Notes: generated by a model not told the origin, from the letters alone. Shown: positions 8,464 to 19,592, counted from the stretch's first letter. The stretch: DNA of 64,000 nt from Agitococcus sp. (GCA_030646715.1 JAUSLJ010000008.1:1-64000); one strand, 5' to 3'. A program made the numbers and translations.

Positions 8464-9128
8464 ACGAATCGTTATCCATTTTAGGCTTGATTACTCATGC
8501 CAGTATTCCCGTGAAACTGGTGATATTTGCCCTAATCAGTTCATCTGTTTATTCATGGACGTTGATTGTGAAATATCGTTCGGTTCATCGTCATGCTGAC
8601 CGCGCGTTAAAAAACTTTGAAGAACAGTTTTGGTCAGGAGCAGACTTAGGTTTGCTGTATCAACAAAGCCAACAAAATACTGATCGACAAGGCGCAGAAG
8701 CCCTTTTTCATAATGGCTTTAAAGAATTTATGCGTTTACGGCAGAAGGGCTTAAATGCTGAATCAGTCATGCAAGGTGTCACTCGCTCCATGCGCATCAC
8801 TCTTGTTCAAGAGCAAACGCGTTTAGAAGGAAAGCTCCCTGCGCTGGCCAGTATTGCTTCCACTGCACCCTATGTCGGTTTATTTGGTACTGTTTGGGGC
8901 ATCATGACTTCGTTTATTGGTTTAGCAAAAGTTCAACACGCTACGCTTGCAACGGTCGCACCAGGTATTGCCGAAGCCTTGATTGCCACTGCCATTGGTT
9001 TATTTGCCGCTATTCCTGCAGTCTTGGCGTATAACCATTTTATGGCCAATAGCGATACATTGAATAATCGTTACACTATGTTTGCTGATGAACTCAGCGG
9101 CATTCTTCACCGTGAAAGTCATAGCTAA
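8460..9128 (+). CDS. tolQ: Tol-Pal system protein TolQ
   Basis: Inner-membrane proton-channel subunit of the Tol-Pal machine (ExbB/MotA family). The 222-residue product has three membrane segments: about 17-37, and the pair beginning ASIASTAPYVGLFGTVWGIM and EALIATAIGLFAAIPAVLAY. The TVWGIM/TAIGLFAAIPA motifs are typical of TolQ. It overlaps ybgC by 4 bp and its stop shares bases with the tolR start. Confidence 0.97.
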   Translation: MNESLSILGLITHASIPVKLVIFALISSSVYSWTLIVKYRSVHRHADRALKNFEEQFWSGADLGLLYQQSQQNTDRQGAEALFHNGFKEFMRLRQKGLNAESVMQGVTRSMRITLVQEQTRLEGKLPALASIASTAPYVGLFGTVWGIMTSFIGLAKVQHATLATVAPGIAEALIATAIGLFAAIPAVLAYNHFMANSDTLNNRYTMFADELSGILHRESHS

Positions 9129-9571
9129 TGGAAACCAGCCCTTTTGAGCGCAAACGTCGCCACTTATTAGCAGAAATGAACGTTGTACCTTACATTGATG
9201 TAATGTTGGTACTGCTCGTTATTTTTATGGTTACTGCACCGATGCTGACACAAGGCATTAAAGTCGAGCTGCCCGAGATTTCAACTGACTCCATTAATGT
9301 CGATAGTGCTGAGCCGATGATTGTCAGTATTAAACGCAACGGTGACTATTGGTTAAAACAAGGTGATAAACCTGACAAACAAATGAAACTAGCCGACTTA
9401 ACCCAAACCTTACAAGCGGTGCAGCAAACTCAACCTAAAATGCAAGTGTTGCTTAATGGTGATAAAAATGTGCCTTATGGTGACGTGGTGAAACTGATGG
9501 CGGCGTTACAACAAGCAAATGTGTTACGTGTTGGCTTATTAACCGAAACCCCCTCTACACCTCATGAATAA
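9128..9571 (+). CDS. tolR: Tol-Pal system protein TolR
   Basis: ExbD/TolR-family protein of 147 residues. A short cytoplasmic N-terminus is followed by the single membrane helix VVPYIDVMLVLLVIFMVTAP, with the proton-path Asp in YIDVMLVLL. A periplasmic domain follows (VELPEIS ... VPYGDVVKLMAALQ). It starts at the last base of tolQ and works with TolQ to energise TolA. Confidence 0.97.
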   Translation: METSPFERKRRHLLAEMNVVPYIDVMLVLLVIFMVTAPMLTQGIKVELPEISTDSINVDSAEPMIVSIKRNGDYWLKQGDKPDKQMKLADLTQTLQAVQQTQPKMQVLLNGDKNVPYGDVVKLMAALQQANVLRVGLLTETPSTPHE

Positions 9572-9606
9572 TTTATGAGCAATCTATGAATAGCCTTTAG
9601 TATTCC

Positions 9607-11007
9607 ATGACCAGTAAACCTGCGTGGCTTCATTATCTAAAAAAACCTTTTGTGCTGTCGATGACCATGCACATAGGCATACTATTGCTATTGGTTATTT
9701 TTTCTCAACATTTTGTGCCTGAGTTGCCGCCCGTACCTGACACTTTAGAAGCGGCTTTAGTATCACGATCATCCGTCAACAAACTATCGAATAGCGCAAG
9801 TGCAACTACGCCACCAACTTCATCTGTGCCAACACCAAAGCCATTGCCATCTGTTGAAGAAAAGCCGATTACAACTCCTGCACCCAAAAAAGAAATAAAA
9901 GAAGATAAACCAATAAAAAACAAAGCATTGGAAGAGAAACCTAAAGTAGAACCTATTAAAAAACAAGAAGAAGTAAAAGCCCAAAAACCCAAAGAGTTAA
10001 AGCAAGAAACGCCCGTAAAAATCAAAGAAACCATTAAAAAGGTCGAACCACCTAAAAAGACTGAGCAACATAATAAAAAAGAAGAAAGCAAAGCCGAAAA
10101 AACACCGCCTAAAAAAGAGAAGGACACTCCCACTACGCCCACAAAATCTGAGCTCGAAAAAAAATCCGCCTTAATCAAAGCCGAAAAAGAAGCCAAGATT
10201 AAAGCAGAAAAAATTGCCAAAGCTAAGGCAGAAAAAGAGACCAAAGAGAAAGCCGATAAACTGGCACAAGTCAAAGCTGAGAAAGATAAAGAAGCGGCTG
10301 ATAAACTTGAAAATGAAACACAAGCTAAGAAAGAGCTAAAAGACAAAGCTGAAAAGGACGCTAAAGCTAAAGCGGACAAACTAGCAAAAGAAAAGGCCGA
10401 AAAAGAAGCCAAGGATAAAGCAGAAAAACTAGCACAAGCGAAGTCGGAGAAAGAAGCAAAAGACAAAGCTGATAAAGATGCTAAAGAGAAAGCCGCTAAA
10501 TTAGCTGAAGCTAAAGCCAAAATCGCCAGCTTAAACAAAAATGCGCTTGATAACGAAATGGCTGCACTGAAAAATGCGGAGAAAAAAGAAGCACAAGCGA
10601 AACTACTCAAAGCGGCTCAAGCCACCAGCCACAATGAAGAAGATCGTTTGTTGGCAGAACAACAACTCGCCGATAAAAAAGCGGCGGAGAAATTAGCCGC
10701 AGAAAACAGTAACAAAGAACTCGCCAATTTGATTGATAAATACACCCGTCAAATTCAAAAATCCATCAAGCAACAATGGAATAAACCGCCGAATACCGAA
10801 AAACTATCGGCAACCGTCAGCATTATCGTTTTCCCTGATGGTGAGGTGCGTAATATATATGTAATGAAATCAAGTGGTAATGACGCTTTTGATGCCAGTA
10901 TTAAAGCAGCTATTAATAAAGCCAGTCCACTGCCCGTTCCTAAGGACAATCCTGCCCTTAACGAGAAATTTCGCAGTTTAAAATTTAATTTTGGTAGCGA
11001 GGACTAA
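9607..11007 (+). CDS. tolA: Tol-Pal system protein TolA
   Basis: Inner-membrane-anchored protein that spans the periplasm and contacts TolB/Pal. Domain I is the N-terminal helix (residues about 14-36, SMTMHIGILLLLVIFS). Domain II is a long Lys/Ala/Glu-rich helical stalk (about 75-370) with many KAEKEAK-type repeats. Domain III (about 375-466) holds IQKSIKQQWNKP and VYVMKSSGN-like motifs (here IYVMKSSGN). At 466 residues it is longer than E. coli TolA (421) because of the stalk. The long antisense frame over the stalk is a compositional shadow. Confidence 0.95.
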   Translation: MTSKPAWLHYLKKPFVLSMTMHIGILLLLVIFSQHFVPELPPVPDTLEAALVSRSSVNKLSNSASATTPPTSSVPTPKPLPSVEEKPITTPAPKKEIKEDKPIKNKALEEKPKVEPIKKQEEVKAQKPKELKQETPVKIKETIKKVEPPKKTEQHNKKEESKAEKTPPKKEKDTPTTPTKSELEKKSALIKAEKEAKIKAEKIAKAKAEKETKEKADKLAQVKAEKDKEAADKLENETQAKKELKDKAEKDAKAKADKLAKEKAEKEAKDKAEKLAQAKSEKEAKDKADKDAKEKAAKLAEAKAKIASLNKNALDNEMAALKNAEKKEAQAKLLKAAQATSHNEEDRLLAEQQLADKKAAEKLAAENSNKELANLIDKYTRQIQKSIKQQWNKPPNTEKLSATVSIIVFPDGEVRNIYVMKSSGNDAFDASIKAAINKASPLPVPKDNPALNEKFRSLKFNFGSED

Positions 11008-12285
11008 ATGATGTTGCAGTTACTGAAACACCTTATGGCATGGTCAATGCTCATCACGGCTAGTTTAAGTCACGCCGAACTGACCATTGATATTCTCAAA
11101 GCCAATAACAACGCCATGCCGATTGCTGTTGTCCCCTTTGGTAGTGACACAGCCACTGAACCACTAAATCGTATTATTAGCGATGACTTAGCGCGCAGTG
11201 GTTTATTTAAACCTGCGCAAAGCATCCCCGAACAGCCCACTAACAGTGCCGAAGTGGTATTTAAAGTCTGGCAAGGTTTAGGCTTAGATTATGTCGTCGT
11301 TGGTAAAGTCACACCCGATGCCAATAATATGCTCACCATTCAATATGAACTGGTTAGTAGTAGCCAACAAAAACGAGTTTTAGGCGAAAGCATGACCATC
11401 CCGCCGACACGTTGGCGTGAAGCAGCGCACTTTATCAGTGATCGTATTTTTAAACACATTACCGGTATGGATGGTGCTTTTAGCAGTCGCGTCGCATATG
11501 TTCTGCAATACAAGCGTGATGGCGTTAATCGTTATCGTTTAGAAATTGCCGATGCCGATGGTCGTCAACCTAACTCCGTACTGGATAGCTCAGAACCGAT
11601 TCTTTCGCCTAGTTGGTCGCCTGATGGCCAAAAAATAGCCTATGTTTCCTTTGAAAGTGGTAAACCAGCCATTTATATTCAAACTTTAAGTAATCAACAA
11701 CGTCAGCTGATTGCCAGCTTTAAAGGCTTAAATGGTGCGCCCGCATGGTCTCCTGATGGCCAAAAACTAGCCTTAACCTTGTCTCAAGACGGTAATCCTG
11801 AAATCTATGTATTAGAATTAGCTAACAAAAAACTGACACGGCTTACTAATCATTACGCCATTGATACCGAAGCACGTTGGTTTCCTGATGGCCGTGCGTT
11901 ACTCTTTACCTCAGATCGTGGTGGTAGCCCACAAATTTACCGTTTGGATATCGAGAGCTTGGAAGTTAAACGTTTAACCTTTGATGGTTCATTTAATGGT
12001 CGCGGTAGTATTAGCCCTGATGGTCGTTACTTAGCGATGGTACATCGTCGTAGTGGCCAAAACTTCCAAATAGCCATTCAAGATATGCAAACAGGTGGTT
12101 TGAGTACCCTTACCGATACTCCACTAGATGAATCCCCCAGTTTTGCCCCAAATAGCCAAATGTTGGTTTACGCCACTCGTCAAGGCAAACAAGGAGTGTT
12201 AGGCATTATGTCATTAGATGGACGCTTTAAATTACAACTGCCAGCCAGCGATGGCCAAGTCCGCGAACCCGCTTGGTCGCCTTAA
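11008..12285 (+). CDS. tolB: Tol-Pal system periplasmic protein TolB
   Basis: Periplasmic beta-propeller protein linking TolA to Pal. The 425-residue product has a signal peptide ending near SLSHA. An N-terminal domain (IVPFG-like AVVPFGSD, then DDLARSGLF) is followed by six-bladed propeller repeats with SPDG motifs (SWSPDGQKIAYVSFESG, AWSPDGQKLAL, WFPDGRALLFTSDRGG). It begins immediately after the tolA stop. ATG 11008 or 11011 could serve as start. Confidence 0.97.
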   Translation: MMLQLLKHLMAWSMLITASLSHAELTIDILKANNNAMPIAVVPFGSDTATEPLNRIISDDLARSGLFKPAQSIPEQPTNSAEVVFKVWQGLGLDYVVVGKVTPDANNMLTIQYELVSSSQQKRVLGESMTIPPTRWREAAHFISDRIFKHITGMDGAFSSRVAYVLQYKRDGVNRYRLEIADADGRQPNSVLDSSEPILSPSWSPDGQKIAYVSFESGKPAIYIQTLSNQQRQLIASFKGLNGAPAWSPDGQKLALTLSQDGNPEIYVLELANKKLTRLTNHYAIDTEARWFPDGRALLFTSDRGGSPQIYRLDIESLEVKRLTFDGSFNGRGSISPDGRYLAMVHRRSGQNFQIAIQDMQTGGLSTLTDTPLDESPSFAPNSQMLVYATRQGKQGVLGIMSLDGRFKLQLPASDGQVREPAWSP

Positions 12286-12319
12286 TCGTTATTAATCTTT
12301 ATTCATGAGGAATATCAAC

Positions 12320-12976
12320 ATGTCTCACAAAAATCTTGCAATTGCGTTATCTCTTGCTGTTGTCCTAAGTGCAACAGGCTGTGCCTCTTTAAAAGGCAAA
12401 AAGCCTGTTGTTGAAGACACTGCTACAACACAAACCACCCCTGCCGACACCACTACCGCCACTGACGCTAACAGTGCCGAAACCAGTGGACTTAATGGCA
12501 AAGGCGGCGTTAATGCCTCTGGTTTAGGAGACAACGGTGCAAATGGCCAAAATGGCGCGAACGCCAGTATTGCTAATGGCAAAAATGGTCAAAACGGCAG
12601 TGCCAATGGTGAAGTTACTATGGCCGATTTATTGACCGTTCGTTTAGTCCATTTTGATTATGATAGTTCAGACTTAAGTAATGCTGATTATCAAACCTTA
12701 CAAGCACATGCTCAATACTTGAGCCAAAATCCAACAGCAAAAGTATTATTGGCAGGCCATGCCGACGAACGCGGCACGCGTGAATACAATATGGCTTTAG
12801 GTGAGCGCCGTGCTAATGCCGTACAAGCCTATTTGAATAGCAATGGCGCAAAATCCAGTCAATTAGACAGCGTCAGCTATGGCAAAGAAAAGCCATTAAA
12901 TGACGGTAATGATGAAGCAGCATGGGCAGAAAATCGTCGTGTAGAAATAGTTTACAAAGCAGTTGGCCCTAAATAA
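12320..12976 (+). CDS. pal: Peptidoglycan-associated lipoprotein Pal
   Basis: Outer-membrane lipoprotein that binds peptidoglycan and TolB. The start at ATG 12320 follows GAGGA by 8 bp. The upstream ATG at 12305 overlaps that ribosome site. The lipobox is LSATG-C (Cys at about residue 21). The C-terminal OmpA-like domain has VHFDYDSSDL and AGHADERGTREYNMALGERR. Between them is a linker of about 80 residues that is unusually rich in Gly, Asn and Ala (repeated NGQNG/NGKNG units), longer than in E. coli Pal. No cpoB/ybgF follows, and a terminator ends the cluster. Confidence 0.96.
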   Translation: MSHKNLAIALSLAVVLSATGCASLKGKKPVVEDTATTQTTPADTTTATDANSAETSGLNGKGGVNASGLGDNGANGQNGANASIANGKNGQNGSANGEVTMADLLTVRLVHFDYDSSDLSNADYQTLQAHAQYLSQNPTAKVLLAGHADERGTREYNMALGERRANAVQAYLNSNGAKSSQLDSVSYGKEKPLNDGNDEAAWAENRRVEIVYKAVGPK

Positions 12977-13016
12977 AACAAGTCGTTAGCCGTTAGACTT
13001 GTGCTAAACAGTGAGA

Positions 13017-13040
13017 TAAAACCCCGACATTGGGGTTTTA
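13017..13040 (+). terminator. Rho-independent terminator after pal
   Basis: AAAACCCC-GACATT-GGGGTTTT stem-loop about 40 bp past the pal stop. Confidence 0.75.
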
Positions 13041-13193
13041 CTCTATCTTTAATAGCGCTGCCACACTCGGTCGAATAAGAAAATTTAGTAGGCCATCATA
13101 AAATGTTCCCGCTTGTGTTGTTTTTATCTATATCACTTATAAGCATCTCTGTTTTAATATTCACATCTCGAACGTTGGTTATTAGGTGATTAC

Positions 13194-13622
13194 ATGAAAG
13201 TCTGTGGTGTTGAGTTACAAGGCAACGAAGCCATTATTTGCATTTTGTCTTTGTCAGACAGTTTATTTGAAGTATCCCCCTGCCGAGTACAACGACTGGT
13301 AGTCGCAGACTCTTATGACAGCGCACAAATGAAAGCGTTCCAGTTTTCTTTTGTCAAATTAATGCAAGACTATAACGTTGACCGCGTGATTATTCGCCAA
13401 CGTGAAATGCGTGGTAAATTTGCGGGTGGTGCGGTAGGGTTTAAATTAGAAGCGGCGCTGCAATTATCACCAGACTTAAACCTCCGATTGATGTCAGCAA
13501 GCCAAAGTAAAGAAAGCTTAAAAGCACATCCATTGCATATTCCGTTTAAAGAAACCGAACTCAAGCAATTTCAAGAGCCAGCGTTTATCACTGCTTTTGC
13601 TTATTTGAATAATCCATATTAA
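13194..13622 (+). CDS. DUF3010 family protein
   Basis: A 142-residue soluble protein that opens MKVCGVELQGNEAIICIL and contains VDRVIIRQREMRGKFAGGA, matching the DUF3010 pattern as I know it. These proteins have an RNase H-like look (ELxGN at the N-terminus), but no function is established. It is a single gene between the pal terminator and a repeat element. Start ATG 13194 lies after GGTGATTAC. Confidence 0.8.
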   Translation: MKVCGVELQGNEAIICILSLSDSLFEVSPCRVQRLVVADSYDSAQMKAFQFSFVKLMQDYNVDRVIIRQREMRGKFAGGAVGFKLEAALQLSPDLNLRLMSASQSKESLKAHPLHIPFKETELKQFQEPAFITAFAYLNNPY

Positions 13623-13625
13623 TCA

Positions 13626-13709
13626 AATCCCCTCTAACTCCCCTTTGCTAAAGGGGAGAACTTTATTGACGGGAAAGCCTCCCTTTGTAAAGGGAGGTTT
13701 GGAGGGATT
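13626..13709. repeat. Two-hairpin repeat element (family A), copy 1
   Basis: An AATCCCCTCTAACTCCCC end with a CTCCCCTTT/AAAGGGGAG hairpin is followed by CCTCCCTTT/AAAGGGAGG and a GGTTTGGAGGGATT end. It lies between two convergent genes and touches the amidase stop. Related copies are at 20703, 33322, 36964 and 51447. Confidence 0.85.
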
Positions 13710-15213
13710 ACTTACCCGCAAACACTCCCGCCCGTTTATCAAACCACGGCACGGACTTTTCTAACTGCCCTGCCAAACTAAACAATGTCGCATCTTCACC
13801 AAAACGAGCCGTAAACATCATGCCCACAGGCAAATTATCTTTTGTCCAATGCAAAGGCAAAGAAACCGAAGGATTACCTGTAATATTCATTACTGGCGTT
13901 GACACCACCCAGTTAAAACTCTGCGCCGCCAAATGAGACAAAATGGGTAAAAAATGCACTAAAGGGCCCAGTGGCAAACGTTTAGCAATCGGTGATAACA
14001 GTTTTTCGATTCCTTTCAAATGAAACTCGCCAAATGGCACAGGCGGCGCGGCCAACGTAGGCGTTAGAAAGACATCATATTGCTGCATCCATTGCTCAAA
14101 AATCCGAGTTTGCGCATACAACAGACGATTCGCACGATCTAAATCACCCGCAGTAAATGACTGTCCAAGTCGCGCTAGAGACCATGTTTCAGTTTCAAAA
14201 TCATCCAACTTCATGCGACGGCCTAAAATACGCTCAGACTCAAACACTTCACCCGCCGTTGCCGCCGCTATGCGCAATAAATAACCTTCTGCCAATTTCG
14301 TTTTATCTAAAGGCGGGGTTGCTTCAACCACGTCATGACCTAAGTTGCGTAATAACGCCACTGTTGCTTGTAATCCTTGTAGGCATTCGCTATCTATTGT
14401 GCCATCGCGTAATAACGGCTCAGCGGTATAGGCAATTTTCATTTTTTTAGGCGTTCTATCAACTGCCGATAAAAATGTGCCTTTCATGGCAGGTTCATCA
14501 TACAAACAACCGACATCACGACCATGTGTGGCATCCAGCATTGCCGCACTATCGCGCACAGAACGGGAAATCACCCCTTCTTGTACCTGTCCAAACCACG
14601 GTTCAGTCACCGCTGGGCCATGCGGATTACGGCCACGTGTTGCTTTAAAACCCACTAAACCACAACAAGAGGCAGGAATACGTAACGAACCGCCACCGTC
14701 CCCGCCCGAAGCCATAGGAACAATACCTGCCGCCACTGCCGCTGCTGAACCACCACTAGAACCGCCAGATGTCCGTTGTAAGTTCCACGGATTACGGGTA
14801 ATGCCGTGTAAGACAGGTTCAGTCACACCCATTAAACCAAATTCAGGAGTATTGGTTTTACCAAAAATCACTACGCCGCTAGCTTTGTAGCGTTTTATCA
14901 TTTCACTATCAAAATCTGGAACATAGTTTTTAAAGGCATGGCTGCCACTGGTCAGCGGCACACCTGCATAAGCGGCTAATAAATCTTTGATGAGAAAAGG
15001 GACGCCCGCAAATGTACCCTGCGGTAAGCCTTTTTTAATGCTGTCGTAGGCCAAGTCATCCATATTATAAATAATGGCGTTAATTTTGTTATTTACCGCA
15101 TTACGACGATTAATCGCTTCAATTAACAACTGCTCAGGACTTACCTCGCCTGTTTTGACTAAAGCGGCCAAACCTAAAGCATCAAAATTATCGTACTCTT
15201 TAAAACCATTCAT
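13708..15213 (-). CDS. Amidase signature family enzyme
   Basis: Amide-bond hydrolase of 501 residues. The Ser-cisSer-Lys triad is visible: Lys76 in VPFLIKDL, cis-Ser at 152 in SGGSSGGSAAA, and nucleophile Ser176 in GGDGGGSLRIP. No signal peptide, so it is probably cytosolic. GatA is unlikely because gatB/gatC are absent and the C-terminus differs from GatA. It resembles stand-alone amidases or 6-aminohexanoate-cyclic-dimer-hydrolase-like enzymes. The true substrate cannot be read from the sequence. Confidence 0.9.
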   Translation of the reverse strand: MNGFKEYDNFDALGLAALVKTGEVSPEQLLIEAINRRNAVNNKINAIIYNMDDLAYDSIKKGLPQGTFAGVPFLIKDLLAAYAGVPLTSGSHAFKNYVPDFDSEMIKRYKASGVVIFGKTNTPEFGLMGVTEPVLHGITRNPWNLQRTSGGSSGGSAAAVAAGIVPMASGGDGGGSLRIPASCCGLVGFKATRGRNPHGPAVTEPWFGQVQEGVISRSVRDSAAMLDATHGRDVGCLYDEPAMKGTFLSAVDRTPKKMKIAYTAEPLLRDGTIDSECLQGLQATVALLRNLGHDVVEATPPLDKTKLAEGYLLRIAAATAGEVFESERILGRRMKLDDFETETWSLARLGQSFTAGDLDRANRLLYAQTRIFEQWMQQYDVFLTPTLAAPPVPFGEFHLKGIEKLLSPIAKRLPLGPLVHFLPILSHLAAQSFNWVVSTPVMNITGNPSVSLPLHWTKDNLPVGMMFTARFGEDATLFSLAGQLEKSVPWFDKRAGVFAGK

Positions 15214-15368
15214 CGTAATTCTCGTTGTCTGTTTTGATTATTTTTACTGTTGTAATGCAAAAATATGCTGTGTGCTAGAGGGTTACAAGAGTTTTTTCAT
15301 CGGATGAGCTAGACAATGCCTTGCAACAGATGCAGCCATCCAACGAATCCTTTATCATTCGTTTTTTT

Positions 15369-15467
15369 AGGGCTTACGCTGTTATCGCTTATTTGTTCAC
15401 ATTTCAGCCGCTTTTGGCGGCCTCGTGTTCACAAACCGCGCTAATCGCGGTGCGATGCGTAAGCCCT
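15369..15467. repeat. Compound palindrome upstream of purB (family D, copy 1)
   Basis: Outer arms AGGGCTTACGC (15369-15379) and GCGTAAGCCCT (15457-15467) enclose two inner hairpins: CCGCTTTTGGCGG (15408-15420) and CCGCGCTAATCGCGG (15436-15450). A shorter version (GGACTTA-AGC...GC-CTAAGTCC with internal TTATCGC and GCGATGC) occurs at 33622-33658. It lies just upstream of the purB start and could also act in the leader RNA. Confidence 0.65.
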
Positions 15468-15475
15468 GTTTTTAG

Positions 15476-16870
<1,395 letters not shown>

Positions 16871-16885
16871 AACCAGTCAACGCCC

Positions 16886-16919
16886 AAAAAAAAACGCCGC
16901 TTAAAAGCGGCGTTTTTTT
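16886..16919. terminator. Bidirectional terminator between purB and hfq
   Basis: AACGCCGC-TTAAAA-GCGGCGTT stem-loop with A-runs on the left and T-runs on the right, so it can serve both convergent genes. Confidence 0.9.
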
Positions 16920-16940
16920 ATTACTTAATATCAACAGATA

Positions 16941-17252
16941 TTAGTAATTTAGGTCTTGGTCATCACCTTGGTCATCATACGGATAACCACCACCCATCGT
17001 GCCACTAGTCATTGGACCGATTGGTGTTGTAGGCACACCCACTGGACGAGGATTACGTGAAGGTACGACCGTAGATATAGCGTGTTTGTAAACCATTTGA
17101 CTGACGGTGTTTTTCAACAAAACAACATATTGGTCAAACGATTCAATTTGACCTTGTAATTTAATTCCGTTCACCAAGAAAATAGAAACTGGGATACGCT
17201 CTTTACGTAAAGCATTCAAAAACGGGTCTTGTAAGGTTTGCCCTTTAGACAT
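16941..17252 (-). CDS. hfq: RNA-binding protein Hfq
   Basis: Hexameric Sm-like RNA chaperone for sRNA-mRNA pairing. The core opens [19 protein letters not shown] and has Sm1 [19 protein letters not shown] and Sm2 [11 protein letters not shown], with the YKH motif. I start at ATG 17252 after GGAG. A TTG seven codons upstream is unlikely. The 103-residue form has a C-terminal tail of about 35 residues that turns Gly-rich and acidic ([11 protein letters not shown]). miaA lies upstream on the same strand, the usual order. No hflX follows. Confidence 0.97.
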   Translation of the reverse strand: MSKGQTLQDPFLNALRKERIPVSIFLVNGIKLQGQIESFDQYVVLLKNTVSQMVYKHAISTVVPSRNPRPVGVPTTPIGPMTSGTMGGGYPYDDQGDDQDLNY

Positions 17253-17327
17253 GATGGTGTACTCCACTGCCAAATTAGCAGATTAAAATAAAATTCAGTG
17301 CAATAAAAAAACGGTAATGCAAAAAAC

Positions 17328-18299
17328 TTAGCCATTACCAGTGCTTAATTTGCGACTTATTGCAAAATTATTCAAGTGATTCTGTAGGACAATCCAAACA
17401 TCTTCTGTGTACACTTGGTTAACATCCTCATTTAAGCTCCTCAACCACGTATGTTGACGCTTTGCTAACTGCCGAGTGGCGACAATTCCTCGATAACGCA
17501 TCTCTTTTGCATCATACACGCCATCCAAATATTCCCACACTTGGCGATAACCAACAGAGCGAATGGCAGGTAATTCTAAATGTAAATCTCCTCGCGATTT
17601 TAAAGCACGCACTTCATCGACAAAACCATTTGCCAACATCAAATCAAAACGTTTTTCAATACGTTCATGTAAAACACCGCGATCTTTCGGTAATAACGCA
17701 ATTTCTAATAAACGATAAGGCAAGGTTTGAATTTCTTGGGCTTGATGTAATACCGACAAAGGTGTTCCTGTCAGATAATACACTTCTAATGCCCGTTGTA
17801 ATCGTTGCGAGTCGTTGGGAGTTAATCGAGCGGCGGTCACAGGATCAATAGTAGCCAGTTTTTGATGAATATAAGGCCAACCATACGTTTGCGCCTCTAA
17901 CAAAATTTCTGCACGAACCACATCATTGGCTTCAGGTAAATTAGCAAGACCTTCTTTTAATACTTTAAAATACAACATCGTACCGCCAACTAATAAAGGA
18001 ATACGCCCTCTACTAGTAATTTCAGCCATTTCTTTAAGAGCATCAACACGGAAGTCTGCTGCTGAATAAGGTTGTGCGGGATCACGAATATCAATTAAAC
18101 GGTGTGGCGCTAAGGCTAATTCGGCCGCACTTGGTTTAGCCGTGCCAATATCAAGGCCACGATAAACCATACTAGAGTCCACTGAAATTATATCAATCGG
18201 ATACTCTTGCGCTAAACGAATCGCAACATCGGTTTTACCACTTGCCGTTGGCCCCATCAAAAAAATAGCAGGCGGCAAAGTCGCCAAAGAATGACTCAT
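17328..18299 (-). CDS. miaA: tRNA dimethylallyltransferase MiaA
   Basis: Adds the dimethylallyl group to A37 of tRNAs reading UNN codons. The 323-residue protein has P-loop [13 protein letters not shown] at the N-terminus, [26 protein letters not shown], and the C-terminal [18 protein letters not shown] segment. It is followed by hfq after 76 bp. The usual partner mutL is on the same strand but about 2.5 kb away, beyond two oppositely oriented lipoprotein genes. Confidence 0.97.
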   Translation of the reverse strand: MSHSLATLPPAIFLMGPTASGKTDVAIRLAQEYPIDIISVDSSMVYRGLDIGTAKPSAAELALAPHRLIDIRDPAQPYSAADFRVDALKEMAEITSRGRIPLLVGGTMLYFKVLKEGLANLPEANDVVRAEILLEAQTYGWPYIHQKLATIDPVTAARLTPNDSQRLQRALEVYYLTGTPLSVLHQAQEIQTLPYRLLEIALLPKDRGVLHERIEKRFDLMLANGFVDEVRALKSRGDLHLELPAIRSVGYRQVWEYLDGVYDAKEMRYRGIVATRQLAKRQHTWLRSLNEDVNQVYTEDVWIVLQNHLNNFAISRKLSTGNG

Positions 18300-18563
18300 A
18301 CACTTTGATTACATTTAAAATAAGTCAGTTATTTTAAGTCAGACCGACACTTAACCCAAGTGTTCTATTTCTAATAATGCATTTTTACGTTAATCTACTT
18401 TCCAATTAAATTGATTACTTTTCAGCAAAGACTTTATGTTATTTATCAGACTTTCCTCCTATTTGCTGATTTTACAGATTGCCGTATTGCCTAACACCTA
18501 TTAGAGTAAGTCATACTCTATACAACAACATTAACAACATAAAATATGTAGGGAATTTTTTCA

Positions 18564-19592
18564 ATGGCCAATTTGCGTACTACTTATCGACTGACTATTT
18601 TGTCGATGGCACTTCTGAGTGCTGCCTGCTCACCCAACCGTTTAGTGGGCAATCAAGTTAATCATTACTCGGTAGAAAACGTCTTACCTGTGGTCATGAA
18701 AACAGACGACATTCCGATGGTCTGCCATGCTAACGAAACCAATACACCGTTATTAATGTCATTCAGCCAGTTTGGTGTGGATGTCAATATGCTATTAGCT
18801 TTTGGTTATTCGGGCGCGTCGGCTTGTACTGCCATGGAAGCCCATGAAAAAGAGCTATGGTCCATGCAAGCCGAAAAACAAGGCTTGATTTATATGGCAC
18901 AAGATGCCCGTATTGCTCAACAATTACTAAACCGCGATACAGGTAAACGGCAAGTACGTGCCTATCAATATGCAGCCGAATATTTCAAGCTCAATCATCG
19001 TTATGATATTGGCGAAGGTACTTGCCCAAAGCTGAAAGATGACAATGAACAACTGTTGCTGTTAGTCGCAGCAACCTCTGCCTTACAAGCCCTAAAAAAT
19101 GATATTTCATCAGGTCGATTAATCAATTTTGATATGGCTTTACCAGCCAAAGTTGGTCGAGCAATGAGCTGCCTCGACAATGAAAAATGGTGGGGAGAAC
19201 CAAAAGCCATTCAAGCTGGTTTAAAAGTTATTCTACCTAAAAACGCTAACGAAGAAGCCGAAGGTTGGCAAACGCTGCAAGAGTCCACAGATATTGGTTT
19301 GCAAACTGGTGTGCGTTTAAGCCATGCCACTTATGCCAGCGTTGCTAATATGAAAGGCCAAGAAGACCACTTACGTGATGCCTTAAAACGCTTTGAGTCA
19401 ATTCCTGTAGCGACATTAAATAAACAGTACGCTTTGCTCAACGAAATGGCTGCTTTGCAAGTTCGCCACATCGCCAATCTTTACTGGATGAAATACGAAG
19501 GCCATCGCGCGCCAACCGAGAACTTTAGTAAGTTTTGGGACGAACAAGAAAAGCCTTCACAAGCGGTAAATGACATTCTTGATGGGTTGTAA
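18564..19592 (+). CDS. Lipoprotein of unknown function, paralogue 1
   Basis: A 342-residue protein with an N-terminal signal and lipobox (LSAAC, Cys at about residue 22), followed by SPNRLVGNQV. The rest is predicted largely helical, with conserved segments VENVLPV, PLLMSFSQFGVDVNMLLAFG, ARIAQQLLNRDTGKRQVRAYQY and LRDALKRFESIP. The C-terminus ends GHRAPTENFSKFWDE. I do not recognise a named domain. The arrangement (lipobox, then a helical body with a pore-like hydrophobic patch) vaguely recalls TRAP-T/TatT lipoproteins, but this is a guess. The next gene is a tandem paralogue. Confidence 0.75.
   Translation: MANLRTTYRLTILSMALLSAACSPNRLVGNQVNHYSVENVLPVVMKTDDIPMVCHANETNTPLLMSFSQFGVDVNMLLAFGYSGASACTAMEAHEKELWSMQAEKQGLIYMAQDARIAQQLLNRDTGKRQVRAYQYAAEYFKLNHRYDIGEGTCPKLKDDNEQLLLLVAATSALQALKNDISSGRLINFDMALPAKVGRAMSCLDNEKWWGEPKAIQAGLKVILPKNANEEAEGWQTLQESTDIGLQTGVRLSHATYASVANMKGQEDHLRDALKRFESIPVATLNKQYALLNEMAALQVRHIANLYWMKYEGHRAPTENFSKFWDEQEKPSQAVNDILDGL

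Noticed and set aside
10141-10560. Periodic KAEKEAK-type DNA repeats considered as a tandem array or CRISPR-like array
   Set aside because: They encode the TolA stalk and lack identical repeat units with unique spacers; no cas genes are present.
9705-10610. 301-residue antisense frame over tolA
   Set aside because: It is Ser/Phe/Ala low-complexity produced by the complement of the Lys/Ala/Glu repeats of TolA; no start signal or homologue is visible.
14477-14890. 137-codon plus frame opposite the amidase
   Set aside because: It mirrors the conserved Gly/Ser-rich amidase core; Pro-rich shadow.
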